A stretch of DNA of 64,000 bases from Rhizophagus irregularis (lineage: Eukaryota > Glomeromycota > Glomeromycetes > Glomerales > Glomeraceae), in assembly GCF_026210795.1 (NCBI RefSeq), contig NC_089442.1, positions 1,302,001-1,366,000 on the forward strand. Direction: 5' to 3'. This document shows, one piece after another, positions 47,055 through 59,151 of this stretch (its first letter is position 1; each line of letters starts with the position of its first letter). The notes below the pieces were generated by a model that saw nothing but the letters and a program-made list of their open reading frames with translations, was not told the origin of the DNA and did not search any database. The position numbers were made by a program, and so were the translations under genes.

Positions 47055-47298
47055 TTTGATCCCCTGTCGCACTAAGTGTCACTCATGATCATCTCATACT
47101 AATTTTTAAAAATTGCGAGTGATTAGCTGAGTTTATAAATGACTGGGAATCTTCGTTTAGTTATTTCCCGGTCTTCATATAGATAGCCGGGAAATTACTA
47201 ATTTTAGTTTAAAATAGTTAAAATAGTTATTATTTAATAAGTGACATGCTCCAGGGGATTACCCATTTATTTCCAACTCCCCATGAAATAAATAATAC
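47055..47298. mobile_element. About 244-bp insertion, unit 2 only
   Basis: Unit 1 near 37460 lacks it. Imperfect inverted ends share ATCCCCTG and GTCACT. Inside is a short inverted pair TCCCGGTCT / AGCCGGGAA. The exact edges are uncertain by a few bases. Confidence 0.5.
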
Positions 47299-48165
47299 AA
47301 ATGTGACAATTTGTTTAGTATATTATAGATGATCAACCAGTCACTTAGTTAATTATTTGTTATAAAAAAAATTATTTTTAAGACTTTAGAATACATTGTA
47401 TTGATTAATAAAATAATAGTCAACTGTTCAACATTTAATATATATAAATATACATTGGTTAGTTCATTTAATGTTTGGTATTTCTAGTATTTTTTTTTTC
47501 ATTTTTTTAGAAGGTCTAAGCTAATAGTGTTTTTATCATTAATTTTATTTTGATAATAATAAGTTAACTTAAATTATCATATTACAAGTCTACCTTAAAA
47601 AATGTGTGCAACCCTGTGGTGTTGGACAATTATTTTCATGTTTATATTTTTTATAAATTACCCATTTTGTTAAATTAGATGTACAATTTTACTGTTTTGT
47701 ATCATTAGGAAATAATTACATGAAATAATTATACAATCTTATAAACTAGTATGTTACAAAAAAGCTATTTGATACAACTTATGCAAATATGTATTTATTA
47801 ATTTTTGATCAAAAGATTTTTACTACTGTAAGAGATAACTTGATATAGGATTTTATGCTTTACTACAATAATAATCCAGAATTAAACTATAAATAAGTCT
47901 TTTTATAACTAAGAATATTTTAATTATACCATTTTTAAACTAAATTTGTAATTTTGAATTTCTTAATATACTTAATTTAATATTTTATCATTTTCATGTT
48001 ATCTTCATATTGATTATTAATAGCAATATTAGTAATAATCATTAAAGAAATTTTTTTTTTTTGCAATTTTGATTTTACATAAATAAAATAGATAAAGTAA
48101 AATTAATTTGAAAATATTATGTTAATGCCACACATCTTTTTCACTTAAATGTTCATTTCTACATC

Positions 48166-50360
48166 AAACTTTGATACTTGCAAAATAATGACAACTTTTA
48201 AAATTATTTTAATGTTTTCAATTTAAATCCAGTAGAAATATTCTTTAATTTTGAATAAAACTAAATTATCATTATGATTTCATGTAAATTGAATAATAAT
48301 TCAATATCATGTACTACAATTCTTTATAAAGGTTTAATTTGATTATTATAATCTTATATCATTAATATATTATTTTATTAAAATGAATATACGCTTTAAA
48401 GTTTATTTATTTTGTATACAAAAAAGAATAATTATTTTTTTGTGTTAATGTACAAATAATTACTGGTAATTACTAACGATTACCAAGTGACTAAAAAAGA
48501 AGATTAAAATGTATCTTTGTGTTACTATAAATGTGTCACGTGCTGATCACGTATTTATCTAATAAACTATTAATGTCCTGCGTGAAAAGTATGACGAATT
48601 ACGCACGCAACTTCATCCGCAATTAGATCACGCAGTTTTATGAGAAATAATCAGTCACTCCGCAAAATGACATTTTTACCAATGATTTAAAGTTACGTAA
48701 TAAAAAAATATATGCTAGAACTTTCAAGAAAAACATGATTACGCAAGCAACCCAAATTAACAATATTGACTTTTAATAGTAGTTGTACTAATTAATACAG
48801 TAATACATCTTTAAAAGGTATGAAACATAACTAATAATAAAATTAATTAAATTAATTAAATTATATTCTAAAGATATAATAATCCCATCTTTAAAGATAT
48901 TAATTACTATCTTTAAAGATATTAAACAATTAATTAAATTGTATTTAAAGTAACCAAGGAAATATAAAAGATGATGAAGAAAGTTTACGCCGCCTAATAT
49001 TATAATTAAAATATATTTTAATCATTAATTCTTACTGTATCTGTGACTTACATGAGCACTACAATATAAATTAACTGTCATAATTACAACATACAAATTA
49101 TTATAGTATTGTTAATCTAAATAATAAAATATAAAGTTAAAGTTATATATTTTAATCATTATTAACTTTTACTGTATCTGTGTCTTACATGAGCACAACA
49201 ATATAAATTAACTGTCATAATTACAACATACAAATTATTATAGTATTATTAGGCTAAATAATAAAATATAAAGTTAAAGTTATATATTTTAATCATTATT
49301 AACTCTTACTGTATCTGTTTTACATGAGCACAACAATATAAATTAACTGTCATAATTACAACATACAAATTATTATAGTATTGTTAATCTAAATAATAAA
49401 TATTAAGTTAAAGTTATATCATTATGACTTAAAATTAGATATGTAGATAGATTAAAATGAAACCTCATTATTTTTAATTATTCTTTCTATTCAATAATAG
49501 AAATAATGTGTCAGATTGACAAGTAAATTTGCATTGATGTATCAATCTGAATCAAGAACTTTTCTTTTATTTAAAAGCCCTCTAAAATTCTCTGAAACTC
49601 TCAAAATAAATAATTTTCTGAAACTCTGAAACTCAAATTAAAAATTCAAATATATTGAATTATTAATAATCAACATGAATTCATATCCTGGACAAGATAG
49701 TAAGTTTTATATAAACAATATTTCATTTTTATAGTAATTTTTTTTTTTATTTAGCATTTTTACTAACTAAATCTTTGGCTTTTAGCTCTAATCTCTTTTT
49801 TAAAAAAGAAAAGCAATAAATCATATCGTAGGTTCTTAATTCTACATAAAAATGTTGTTGTTGCCTCAGTAACTTCGGATCTCAAGTGGAATGATCTTGA
49901 CAATGCTTGGGCTGGTAATTATATAAGAGAAGCAGAAAAGATTTTTGTGGATCAACAAGTTATTGAATCATTAAAGGAAAAGGTGTGTATTTTTTTTATT
50001 TTGCAAGGATAGGGTAACTCTTAAGACGAGCCGTACAGGAGATTGACCAGTTGATATCAAGTTTGAACATATACCATTATGTGTCCACATGTGATGATGA
50101 TTCAGTTTACTGGATTTGAACATACGTTGGGGAATGAGTTATATGTAAAGATGACAAGATTGCTGAGTTTATCAAACAATAAGCCTTGGCTTCTGAGAAT
50201 TACTGTTTGGAGACGCTTGGTAGTAACCACTCCATAGCTCGATATTCAGGCATCCTTTCTTTGTCGTTGGTAAAAGTCTGTTAATTTTGGAGGAGAAATT
50301 GACTATGTACCTTCTTTTACTACTAAATAAAAAGTTTACACACTGCTAATAATGCTTTCT
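48166..50360. repeat. Segmental duplication, unit 3 (partial)
   Basis: Collinear with the first 1.9-2.2 kb of units 1 and 2, up to the end of intron 2. Here the gene continues into its own later exons, so unit 3 is probably the parental locus. A three-copy tandem repeat of about 137 bp occupies 49015-49435. Confidence 0.75.
49502..49522 (+). promoter_or_regulatory. Upstream box of the intact paralogue
   Basis: AATAATGTGTCAGATTGACA lies 173 bp before the ATG. About 20 bp downstream is an inverted partial copy (TCAATCTGA), giving a small potential hairpin. Confidence 0.6.
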
Positions 50361-51611
50361 TACTAATGATAGCTAAATATAGAACGCTTGGAGTATAAGA
50401 AGGAATTCAAATCATTTTGGAAAATCATAATCCAAGAACATCATGAAAAAGAGAATTTAACACCTAAGACTAAATTACTCACTGAAGATCTTCCTCAATC
50501 TTCTCAAGTTGATCACAAAATAATTAATAAGAGTATTAAAATAAATGATGATGATAATACATCTAATTTACTTATTGGTAAGTCATATTATCATTAAATC
50601 GTCTCAATAATTTTTATATTTATATTATTTACCAATTTATTATATTCAAATATTAATTTATTAAAACTTCTAAACCAAAATGAGGATCATTATTTGTCAA
50701 AGCAAAATGAAAATCCTGAAACTTCTAAAGTAAATCACAAAAAAATTAATAAGAACATTAAAAGGAATAATGAAGAAGTTACAGCTGATGATCCATTTAT
50801 TAGTAAGTCTGATTATCATTAAATTGCATTACTTTTAGCATTAAATGGCATTACTTTTTTTTATATGATTCATTAACTTATTATACATTTAAATATTAAT
50901 TTATTAGACCTTAAAAAGAGACAAAGACAAAATGAAGATTATATTGGTTTGGCATATAAAGATCTTGTTTCAGGTAATATCATCAGCTTCATTAAATTTC
51001 TAAAGGAAACATTATTAACAAGGTCACGAAGGTCATTATATTCAGCAAATGAATCAGTTCTTCAAGTAACTATAGAACTTCTTTTGCCATCAAAATATCG
51101 TGTTCCTGAACTTTGCTTAATAATGAATACTGCAGTGAATAAGGGAAACGGTAAATTTGGTTTTCTTGATGTTTTTGTCCTAGGAGAATGCTATACTAAT
51201 ATTGAATTAAAATATATTCCACTAACTGGGTTAGTGAGTAATACTGATGCAAGAGATTTAAATGCAAATGAATTGGGAGAATTAGATAAAGTAATTGAAA
51301 GAGAAGATGAAGATATATTGCTAAGAAGACAATGTAAATATTATGATAAAAAAACTAATAAATATATTCGCACAACTATAAATGATGTATTAAACAATGG
51401 AGCAAAGCAATTAGAAAGGTACATGAGAATAATTTCAAAAGGACAGGCAAATAAATATTCCACAGGAGTATGTGATGAACGAATTAAGATAGTTAATTCA
51501 AATCCTAATAAGTTGATAGGATTTGTTATTGTAGTAATAGGATTTCGTCGAATAATATGGAGATCCGTTGATGAAAAATCAACTAATTATAGATATATTA
51601 AGATTAATTAA
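49675..51611 (+). CDS. PD-(D/E)XK nuclease-like protein, intact paralogue without bromodomain
   Basis: Proposed exons are 49675-49699, 49786-49982, 50373-50577 and 50908-51611, giving 376 residues in continuous phase with GT-AG junctions. Residues 1-103 are the N-terminal module shared with the 14995 gene (LISFLKKKSNKSYRRF, EYKKEFKSFW, HEKENL). A charged linker of about 40 residues replaces the bromodomain. Residues about 157-370 are the nuclease-like domain: LDVF with Asp230, then IELKY with Glu242 and Lys244, then AKQLERYM and RIIWRSVDE. The D...ExK triad is intact. An additional phase-compatible exon-like segment at 50665-50802 lacks an AG acceptor and is probably skipped. Role unknown; a nuclease or nucleic-acid-binding function is inferred. 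Confidence 0.8.
49983..50372 (+). other. Conserved second intron of the intact paralogue
   Basis: 390 bp with GTGTGT donor and a CTAATGATAG acceptor region. Shares its two ends with the much shorter intron at 14421-14650; the middle, including a segment whose antisense reads GTTCAAATCC (a box-B-like word), is extra. Confidence 0.6.
50665..50802 (+). pseudogene. Duplicated exon with a lost splice acceptor
   Basis: 138 bases, open, phase 1 at both ends, with a good GTAAGT donor. Its end and following intron match those of the preceding exon, and its start matches the next exon's start (TTATTAAAACTT versus TTATTAGACCTT). The acceptor AG has become AA. It is probably a silent tandem exon copy. 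Confidence 0.6.
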
Positions 51612-53706
51612 TTTTTATAAAAAAAAATATAATATACTATTTAATATCATATTTTTTAATAATTTTTAACTTTCTAATTTACCTTACTAATTATACGTAT
51701 ACAAAAAAATTCTCCCCGCTTAATTTATATTTAGATTAAATTTATTATATTTGATTATATACTGCTTTAAATATTTTTTAATACTTATATAAAGAATCTT
51801 CCCACTCATTATTTTCAGGGATTCATTTTTAGATTATTACGTTTAATTATTATATTTTACCTTAAAATTATTATTATTATTTTAATACTTATACAAAACT
51901 TTTCCTCACTCATTATTTTCAGCATCTTACTTTAAAATTATTATTTTTCTTAAACATTTTTAAATTATTTTTTTTAAAAAAAAAAATTATTACAAATATT
52001 TAGCTATATATATCAAAAGCAATAGTAGTAATAATTTACTAATAAATAAATTTACTTTGAAAAATAAAATAAGTAATTTGATCAGATAGTCTCCATTTCA
52101 ATTTTCTCGTTCGTCTCGAACGTTTCGAGGGTCACATAACGTCTAAGGTTTTTCATCATACCCCGTAACCCGTATGTCATAATCTTGAAAATTTGAACTT
52201 AATCAGGAAAAAAACCTTTAGGAACTTTGTTATTAGATTTTTCGTTGTGATATTGTATTACCAGAATTAACTGTCAAAATTTATTAATTAATCTGCATAT
52301 TTTCGCCGGGTTCATCTGTTTCCTCAACACAGTTTTGGTGATTAAGTCAACAACAATAGATAGATTGTAAGAATGGTAATTATATATAAGATGATATTAA
52401 AATATTAAAAACCATTTTTCATACATACAGTCATAGTCTTTTTTCATGAGGGATGTAAAACCCATCATAATATATTAAATGGCTTGACTTTACACGTCGA
52501 TACACAGACTGGATTGATTTCCATCAAAAATAATAAAAGTCCTTTTGATAGGAATCTCTAGACAATCTCAAGTATCAATAATGTTCATAGATTGGATAAA
52601 TTAATCTATTGAAAGAAAAATTACAAATGTCAATAAATTACACCGTTTATTTATATTAGATTTTCCGAATAAATTGTTAAATTTTTTCTGGAAGTATCAA
52701 ATAACTGACTCATATTCTTAATATTTCTTTATCACGTTGCGTTACGTAAATTCAAATTTGTATATGATTTTTTACGTCATATAAGAGTTAACTTTCACTC
52801 AATAAAATACTTTGTTCCACAAAATTTATTAACAATAATCACGTATTAATATATAAGATTTAATTAAATAATAATATGCGTTATTAAATCTTAAATTAAA
52901 TTTTCGTTCAATAAATTAAAAATCACTACTATTGTTTTGTTTAATAATGATGAAATTACAATTAATTCCTCCTGGTTTCCAAGCAAATAATACAAGCTTC
53001 CATAAAATTTATTTAAAATTATAGTATGTATCAAAAAGTAGTTTTTTAACATTTACTAAATAAAATATTTACCAAACTAATTATAGCAACGAGATATCGT
53101 ATCTAGTAATACACTTTAGAAAAATTATTAAATTCGTTAAAGCAAAATTTTAATCAACTTTTTTATAGCATAACGTATATAACAATTTGACACGACGCTG
53201 ATACAAAAAAGAATATTGAATATTTACAATATTTACGATAAATAATTTGAAATTATTAAAGCGTAAAAAATTAAACTGATACTATTATATTTTTCTCTAA
53301 TAAGTGATATTATTACTTAACATATTCAATTAATTTAATGTTACACGGTGATATGGTAATAATTCCGCAGTTTTGGTGAAAAAATTTTTTTTATTCAGAT
53401 GATCTGCACGGGGATAACTACTATTCTGAAAAAAATACGATAAAATAATTTACTAAAAAATTTAGCGTAATTTAACTCGTAATCATTTAGTTGATTAATC
53501 ATAGTTCAAATATCTCTCCTTTTTTTAGAAACGAACGAATTCAAAATAAACATGTTTTACGTTTTAGTCGCTTTACGTAAATATATTTTTTTTTTGTGGC
53601 GCTAGCTGATTTATTCAATATCGTTACACGGATTCGTCATCATTACATCATTGTGCATTTAAAGTTAAATACGATTCTTGGACACAAAAATTTATATAAA
53701 ATTGAA
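51612..53706. other. Intergenic, nothing recognised
   Basis: AT-rich, with no supportable ORF. A symmetric eight-T/eleven-A junction lies at 51968-51986. A TTCGTCTCGAACGTTTCGAG tract near 52110 is locally GC-richer and weakly palindromic. Confidence 0.4.
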
Positions 53707-55242
53707 ATGGCTTTAATGTTCCATTCCGGTCTTTCAAAAGACCTTTCCTTAATATTAAATGATTCTGATGATTTTAACGTTATTATTCAAGTTGGTGAAA
53801 ACAGAAATGCAAAAGAATTTAAAGCACATTCAGTTATATTACGTGCTCGTTCTCCTTATTTTAGAAGTGCATTTTCGAGTGAATGGATTACGATAAAAAA
53901 TAACATGATCATATTTAATAAACCAAATATTTCTCCTACTGTTTTTGAAATGATTTTGAAGTAAGTACATTATCATATGACTGTTGAAGTTGATAATCAT
54001 TTATCATTTATTTATTTATTTAAATTTACGTAACTTCACTTTTTAAGATATATTTATACGGGTGAACTTAATTTGATAAATAAACCAGGTGAAGATATTC
54101 TTGGGCTTTTAGTCGCTTCTGATGAGTTACTTCTTGAAGAATTATTTAATTACTCTCAAAATTGTTTATCTTATTTAATTAAAGAAAAACAATCATGGTT
54201 TCAACAAAATTTCGTTCACGTTCTTAATACGATCTCTAAACTTGCAAATTGTGAAAAATTGCAAGAATATTGTATTGAATCAATTTGTATGGACTTACAA
54301 TCATTTATTACTTTAAAAGGTTTTTCCAAATTAGATAGAGATATTCTTTATTATTTACTTGAACGAGATGACTTGCAAGTTGAAGAAACTGTAATTTGGG
54401 ATTATTTGATTAAATGGGGTATCGAACAAGCTGATTTGGATAACAATAGAGCCAATTGGGATAATGAGGATTATGAAGCGTTAAAGAAAACTTTGATTCG
54501 ATTAATTCCTCTTATTCGATTTATAGAATTTAATCCTTCCGAATTTTTTGATAAAGTTTATCCTTATAAGCCAATTTTTCCCAAACATATTTATGATGAT
54601 GTTGTAAGTTCTTTTAATAAAGGTGGGACGTTATCGACAAATATTCCATATTTATCACTTAGAAAAATAAAAATTAAATCAAAAATCATCAAACCAGGTC
54701 TTGCAAATATAATTAATAATTGGATCAATAAAAAAAGTGCAAAATTTGTTCGTATTATTAAAGATGATCCATTATATAATTTACAAAAATTTGATCTTAT
54801 TTATCGTGGTAGTCGTGATGGGATTAGTAATGATTCATTTAAAGAAAAATGTAAGGGTCAAGTAGCAAGTTTAGTTTTAATTAAAATTAAAAATTCGGAA
54901 AAGATTTTTGGTGGTTATAGTTCTATTGGTTTTAATACCATTAGTAATGATCTTTTAAATTTTAGTTATAATGATAAATTTTTATTTTATTATTCAACTG
55001 ATAATTTTATTTTTTCTTTTGAAAATAGTGAAGATACTAGTAATATGAAAATGAGTCGTGTAATAAATTATTCTAAAGCTGTATTGGATTATGATCATTC
55101 TGGTTTTAATTTCGGTCGAGGTTCTTTATTTATGAAAGATCAAAAATTATATGTTAATAATTGTTATGAAAATTATGAAAATAATTTACAAATATATGAT
55201 TGGTTTAATATTGAAGAAATTGAAACATTTATTGTAACATAA
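53707..55242 (+). CDS. BTB-BACK-TLDc protein, tandem copy 1
   Basis: Exons 53707-53960 and 54048-55242 (87-bp intron, GTAAGT donor) give 482 residues. BTB spans about 10-120 (DFNVIIQVG, FKAHSVILRARSPYF), BACK about 125-255 (TVIWDYLIKWG) and TLDc about 300-480 (LIYRGSRDG, FGGYSSIGF, NFIFSFENSED, a C-terminal IEEIETFIV). Exon 1 is exactly 254 bases, as in the neighbouring copy and the 18.6-kb gene. The ATG chosen aligns with both paralogues; the open frame further upstream lacks an ATG. BTB-BACK proteins are commonly Cullin-3 adaptors and TLDc is linked to oxidative stress; the specific role is unknown. Confidence 0.92.
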
Positions 55243-55635
55243 TAATAACGTAACGACGTAACGTTTTTGATTATTGAATAAAAAAATTTGTGAATTTTCG
55301 TATAATGTTATTTATTATCTTATATTATGTTGTTTTTGTTAATATATTTTTATTTTACGTCGATTAATTTTCCAGTTAAAATTAATTATATAATAAATTT
55401 TTATTAACATAATTTAACATAATAACAAAATATGGTTAATATAAAATTCTTATTAATAAATTTTTTAAAATCGTTAGATTCATGATGAGGCGCAGCAATC
55501 ATTGATCATCATTTTGATATAATCCAAATTTGTATAAATTTATAGTTTTGTACTTCTTTGCTTTTTTAGCCTTCCTCATTGTCTTCTTTTTATTACTTTA
55601 TCTATTATTATTATTATTTTTTTTTAAAAAAAAAA

Positions 55636-57184
55636 ATGACTTCAATTTTTCATTCCAGTCTTTCAAAAAGCTTTTCTTTAATATTAAATGATTCCGATGA
55701 TTTTAATGTTATTATTCAAGTTGGTGAAAATAAAAATACGAAAGAATTTAAAGCACATTCAGTTATATTACGTGCTCGTTCTCCCTACTTTAAAAGTGCA
55801 TTCTCTAATGGATGGATTACGATAAAAAATAATATGATCATATTTAATAAACCAAATATTACTCCAATAGTATTTGAAATGATATTAAAGTAATTATTAT
55901 ATTTTTAATTTATTGCTTTATTTACTATATATTATTAAAATTATTTATTTATTTTATTAATAAATTTTTTTCTTAATTTTTTTTTTTAAAAGATATATTT
56001 ACATGGGTGAAATTGATTTTACAAAACAGACAGGTGATAATATTCTTGAACTTTTAATTGCGTCTGATGAATTATTACTCGAAGAATTATTTAAATGTGC
56101 TCAAGATTATTTGATTCATTTAATTGAAAAACAACAAAATTGGTTTCGAAGAAATTTTATCTTTATTGTTAACACTGTATTTAAGCTTACAGGTTGTAAA
56201 AAATTACAAGATTATTGTCTTGAATCCATTTGTGCGGATCCATTACCATTTATTACCTCAAAAAATTTTCCTTCATTGGATGAAGACGTTCTTTATTGTT
56301 TACTTAAACGGGATGATTTACATGTTGAAGAAATTGTTGCTTGGGATTGTTTAATTAAATGGGGTATTGAACAAACTGGTTTAAGTAATAATCGAGCTAA
56401 ATGGGATAATGAAGATTATGAAGCGTTAAAGAAAACTTTGAATCAATTAATTCCTCTTATTAGATTTATTGAACTTTATCCCGATTTTTTTGATAAAATC
56501 CGTCCTTATAAGGCTATTATTCCTATTAATATTTATAAGGAAGTTGAAGAAAGTTATCATAAAGGTACATTACCAAAAAATACTTTTTTATCACCTAGAG
56601 CAGGAAAGATTAAATCAGAAATTATTAAACCAAAAGTTGCAAAAATAATTATTAATTGGATTGATAAAAAAAATTCCAATTATAATAGAAATGTAATAGA
56701 TTCACAATATAGGTTTAACCTTATTTATCGTGGTAGTCGTGATGGAATAAATAATTTATCATTTAAAGAAAATTGTAAAGGTCTAGTAGCAAGTTTAGTT
56801 TTAATTAAAGTACAACAATCAAATAAAATTTTTGGAGGTTATAGTTCTATTGGTTTTAATTCAAATGATATTATTATTAATAATAATAATGATAATGATA
56901 ATAATAATAATTATTATTGTTTTTCTAAAAATAATTTTATTTTTTCTTTTGAAAATAGTGAAGATATTAAAAATATGAAATTAAGTCGTGTAAAAAATTT
57001 TTCTAAAGCTATTTATTGTGGTGCTTCAGGTTTTAATTTTGGTCATGGTTCTTTATATATGAATAATCAAAAATTATATGCTAATAATTCTCATGGTAAT
57101 TATGAACGTTATTTAAATATAGATTATAGTCATAATTATTTTAATATTAAAGAAATTGAAACATTTTTGGTAATAAAAAGATGA
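55636..57184 (+). CDS. BTB-BACK-TLDc protein, tandem copy 2
   Basis: Exons 55636-55889 and 55993-57184 (103-bp intron, GTAATT donor) give 481 residues. The domain order is as in the 53.7-kb gene, 394 bp upstream, with which it shares long identical stretches in the BTB core; a recent tandem duplication is the simple reading. In the TLDc domain the loop after FGGYSSIGF carries an Asn/Asp run (NNNNDNDNNNN) where the sister copy has an ordinary segment. The ATG sits directly at the end of an eleven-A run preceded by nine T, so the 5' leader is unusual. Confidence 0.92.
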
Positions 57185-57419
57185 TTAAAAAATAAAATAA
57201 ATAAATTTAAAATTGTTAAAATCATAACTAGGGAAGAATCAGGAGTCAAGTTGGCACACTCTTCAATTAATTAAAAATTTTCAATAGTTTTTTGTTTTTA
57301 AATTATATTTATAATATATACTTACTATAATATAGCTTATATTAATAATGATTTGACGTTTTGCGATTTAATAATTTTTCACCTAGGGTAATTGATGAAC
57401 CTATAAATCTTATTATGAG
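57185..57419. other. Short intergenic gap
   Basis: Nothing recognised between the last TLDc gene and the dispersed repeat. Confidence 0.4.
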
Positions 57420-58744
57420 CTGATCATTTTATATTTTGAATTCATTCTTTTTATTTTTAGGTCTTTCGGTTCTTCTTTGTAACTACTAAAGTATGTTTTT
57501 TATTTTTTTGTTTTTGTTTATTTATTACATGTAATTTCCGTTCCCTACTAACTTTATTTCTTCTTTTAGTTTTATGGGTTTTGTTTTTACTTGGTCCCCT
57601 GTTTATCTCATTTCGTCCCTTCTCTATTTTTTTGTTTTCTTTTTGTCTTTCATCTTTTTTGCTCTTTTTATTCTTCCCTTCCTTCATTTTTTCCATGGTT
57701 TTTTATTCCCTCTTAGTTCCTTCGTCTTTTTCATTCCTTTACAATACTCTTCGTTTCTTTCATTTTTATTCCATTCCCACTTCATCTTTTTCGTTCCTTT
57801 ACACTATCCTTTGTTATTTTCATTTTTTTTCCATTCCCACTTCTCTTTACACTACCCTTTGTTCCTTTCATTTTTTTATTCTCTTTGCTCCATTTCGTCC
57901 CCTCCATTCTTTTCATTTTTTTCATTCTCACTTGATCTTTTTCGTTCCTTTTGTTTCTTCACTCCCCTTTGCTCCATTTCGTTTCTTTTATTTCCTTTTA
58001 CTCTCCTTATTTTTTTCATTCACCCTCACTTTTTTGATTAATTTTTTTTATTTTATATTACGTCAATCTTAAACTTACTATAACCAACTTAAAAAGAATA
58101 TTTGAATGATTAAATGTATTTATAGAATCTATTCATTTCATTTATTATTATTCTTTTGGTACTTAATTTAACTAAATCAGAATTAAAATCTTTATTCAAA
58201 AATCTGGTAGTTATTTAGAGAATTTCGGATATGGATTTGGTTATAATAATCTATTATTAAATCAACAATTTCTTCAAAAAAAATTGATATTTTTACATAA
58301 ATTAATTTTAAAATTGATTTTTATGAATTTGAAAAATCAAACGATTTATTCAGCGTTCAATTTAATTGAAAAAACCTTACTCATCTTTCTATTAACGTTG
58401 GTCAATTTTCCTATATCTGATACGTTGTGGTGATTTTTTTAAAAAAATAATAATTTTGTAAATATATTTAAAGGTTTTTATTTTCTACGCACCTGCATAA
58501 ATTGTAGGGTGCATATATTATATATAAAATTTTCGATTTTTGAATATTTTACGCACTGGTAAAAAAATTTAAATAAATTTTCTAAAAATAAAACAATGCA
58601 TATGTATTTCTGTACGCATCCCTTCTATTACATAAAAAAATTATTTTTTCTATTAATTAAATTATATGCCGAAAAAGTATCAAAGATAAGCTCATACTAT
58701 TAAAATACTATTAAAATGCAAACAGGCGACCGAAGGGAGCGAAT

Positions 58745-58800
58745 CAAATCACTACTGTAATTCAAGCCGCTGCAGCGGCTTGAATTACAGTAGTGATTTG
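58745..58800. repeat. Perfect 56-bp palindrome without spacer
   Basis: The arm CAAATCACTACTGTAATTCA continues AGCCGCTG to the centre CTGCAG and is followed by its exact complement to 58800. It lies inside the Mutator-like element and is much less AT-rich than its surroundings. Confidence 0.95.
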
Positions 58801-58805
58801 AGCCA

Positions 58806-59151
58806 TTAAATTACAATGATGTTTTCCTTTTCTTTCCTTTTTGATTGATTATTATAAACTCCTTCACAAAAACATACAATTGTTTGTTTTCTTAATTTAG
58901 ATTCTATTTTTTTCTGATCTTCCTTTGCGTATGCCAAAGCCCTGTTGATGAGCTTATTGCTTGATGTGGTTAAATGCAATCTTCCAGGTGAGAAAAGCCA
59001 TCCCAACTTCCAATTTCAGAGTTTCATTGGAGGAACCACCATTATCTTCACCATCAGAGTCACTGTCATTAGGAATATTTTCAATAAAATCATTATCAAA
59101 AGCCTCATCGAAAATTTCATCATCGCTTGACATAAATTCGGAGTCACTCAT
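58806..59151 (-). pseudogene. FAR1-type DNA-binding domain relic
   Basis: From ATG 59151 the frame reads 65 codons: an acidic head (MSDSEFMSSDDEIFDEAF), then GMAFLTWKIAFNHIKQ and a TAA. Beyond the stop the same frame continues HQQGFGIRKGRSE; a one-base shift in an A run then leads to RKQTIVCFCEGVYNN and a stop at 58806. The GMxF...AF..I..GF.IRKGRS...CxCEG order is that of FAR1-like domains found at the start of Mutator-type transposases. One stop and one frameshift, with no catalytic core, mark it as dead. Confidence 0.65.

Larger units (their letters stand above)
38311..48165. repeat. Segmental duplication, unit 2
   Basis: Collinear with unit 1 apart from the 2.6-kb insert (41742-44355), several small elements and one internal inversion. 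40838-41110 is reversed relative to about 33390-33945; for example, the TAAGATGGTTAAAGTTT tract faces the other way. Remaining stretches without listed features, about 38311-39100, 44371-44850 and 47299-48165, show no gene. Confidence 0.8.

Noticed and set aside
57574-58072. Two overlapping 155-163-codon Phe/Ser-rich frames
   Set aside because: Same cause as above: strand-asymmetric repeat DNA with two frames open at once and no conserved sequence.
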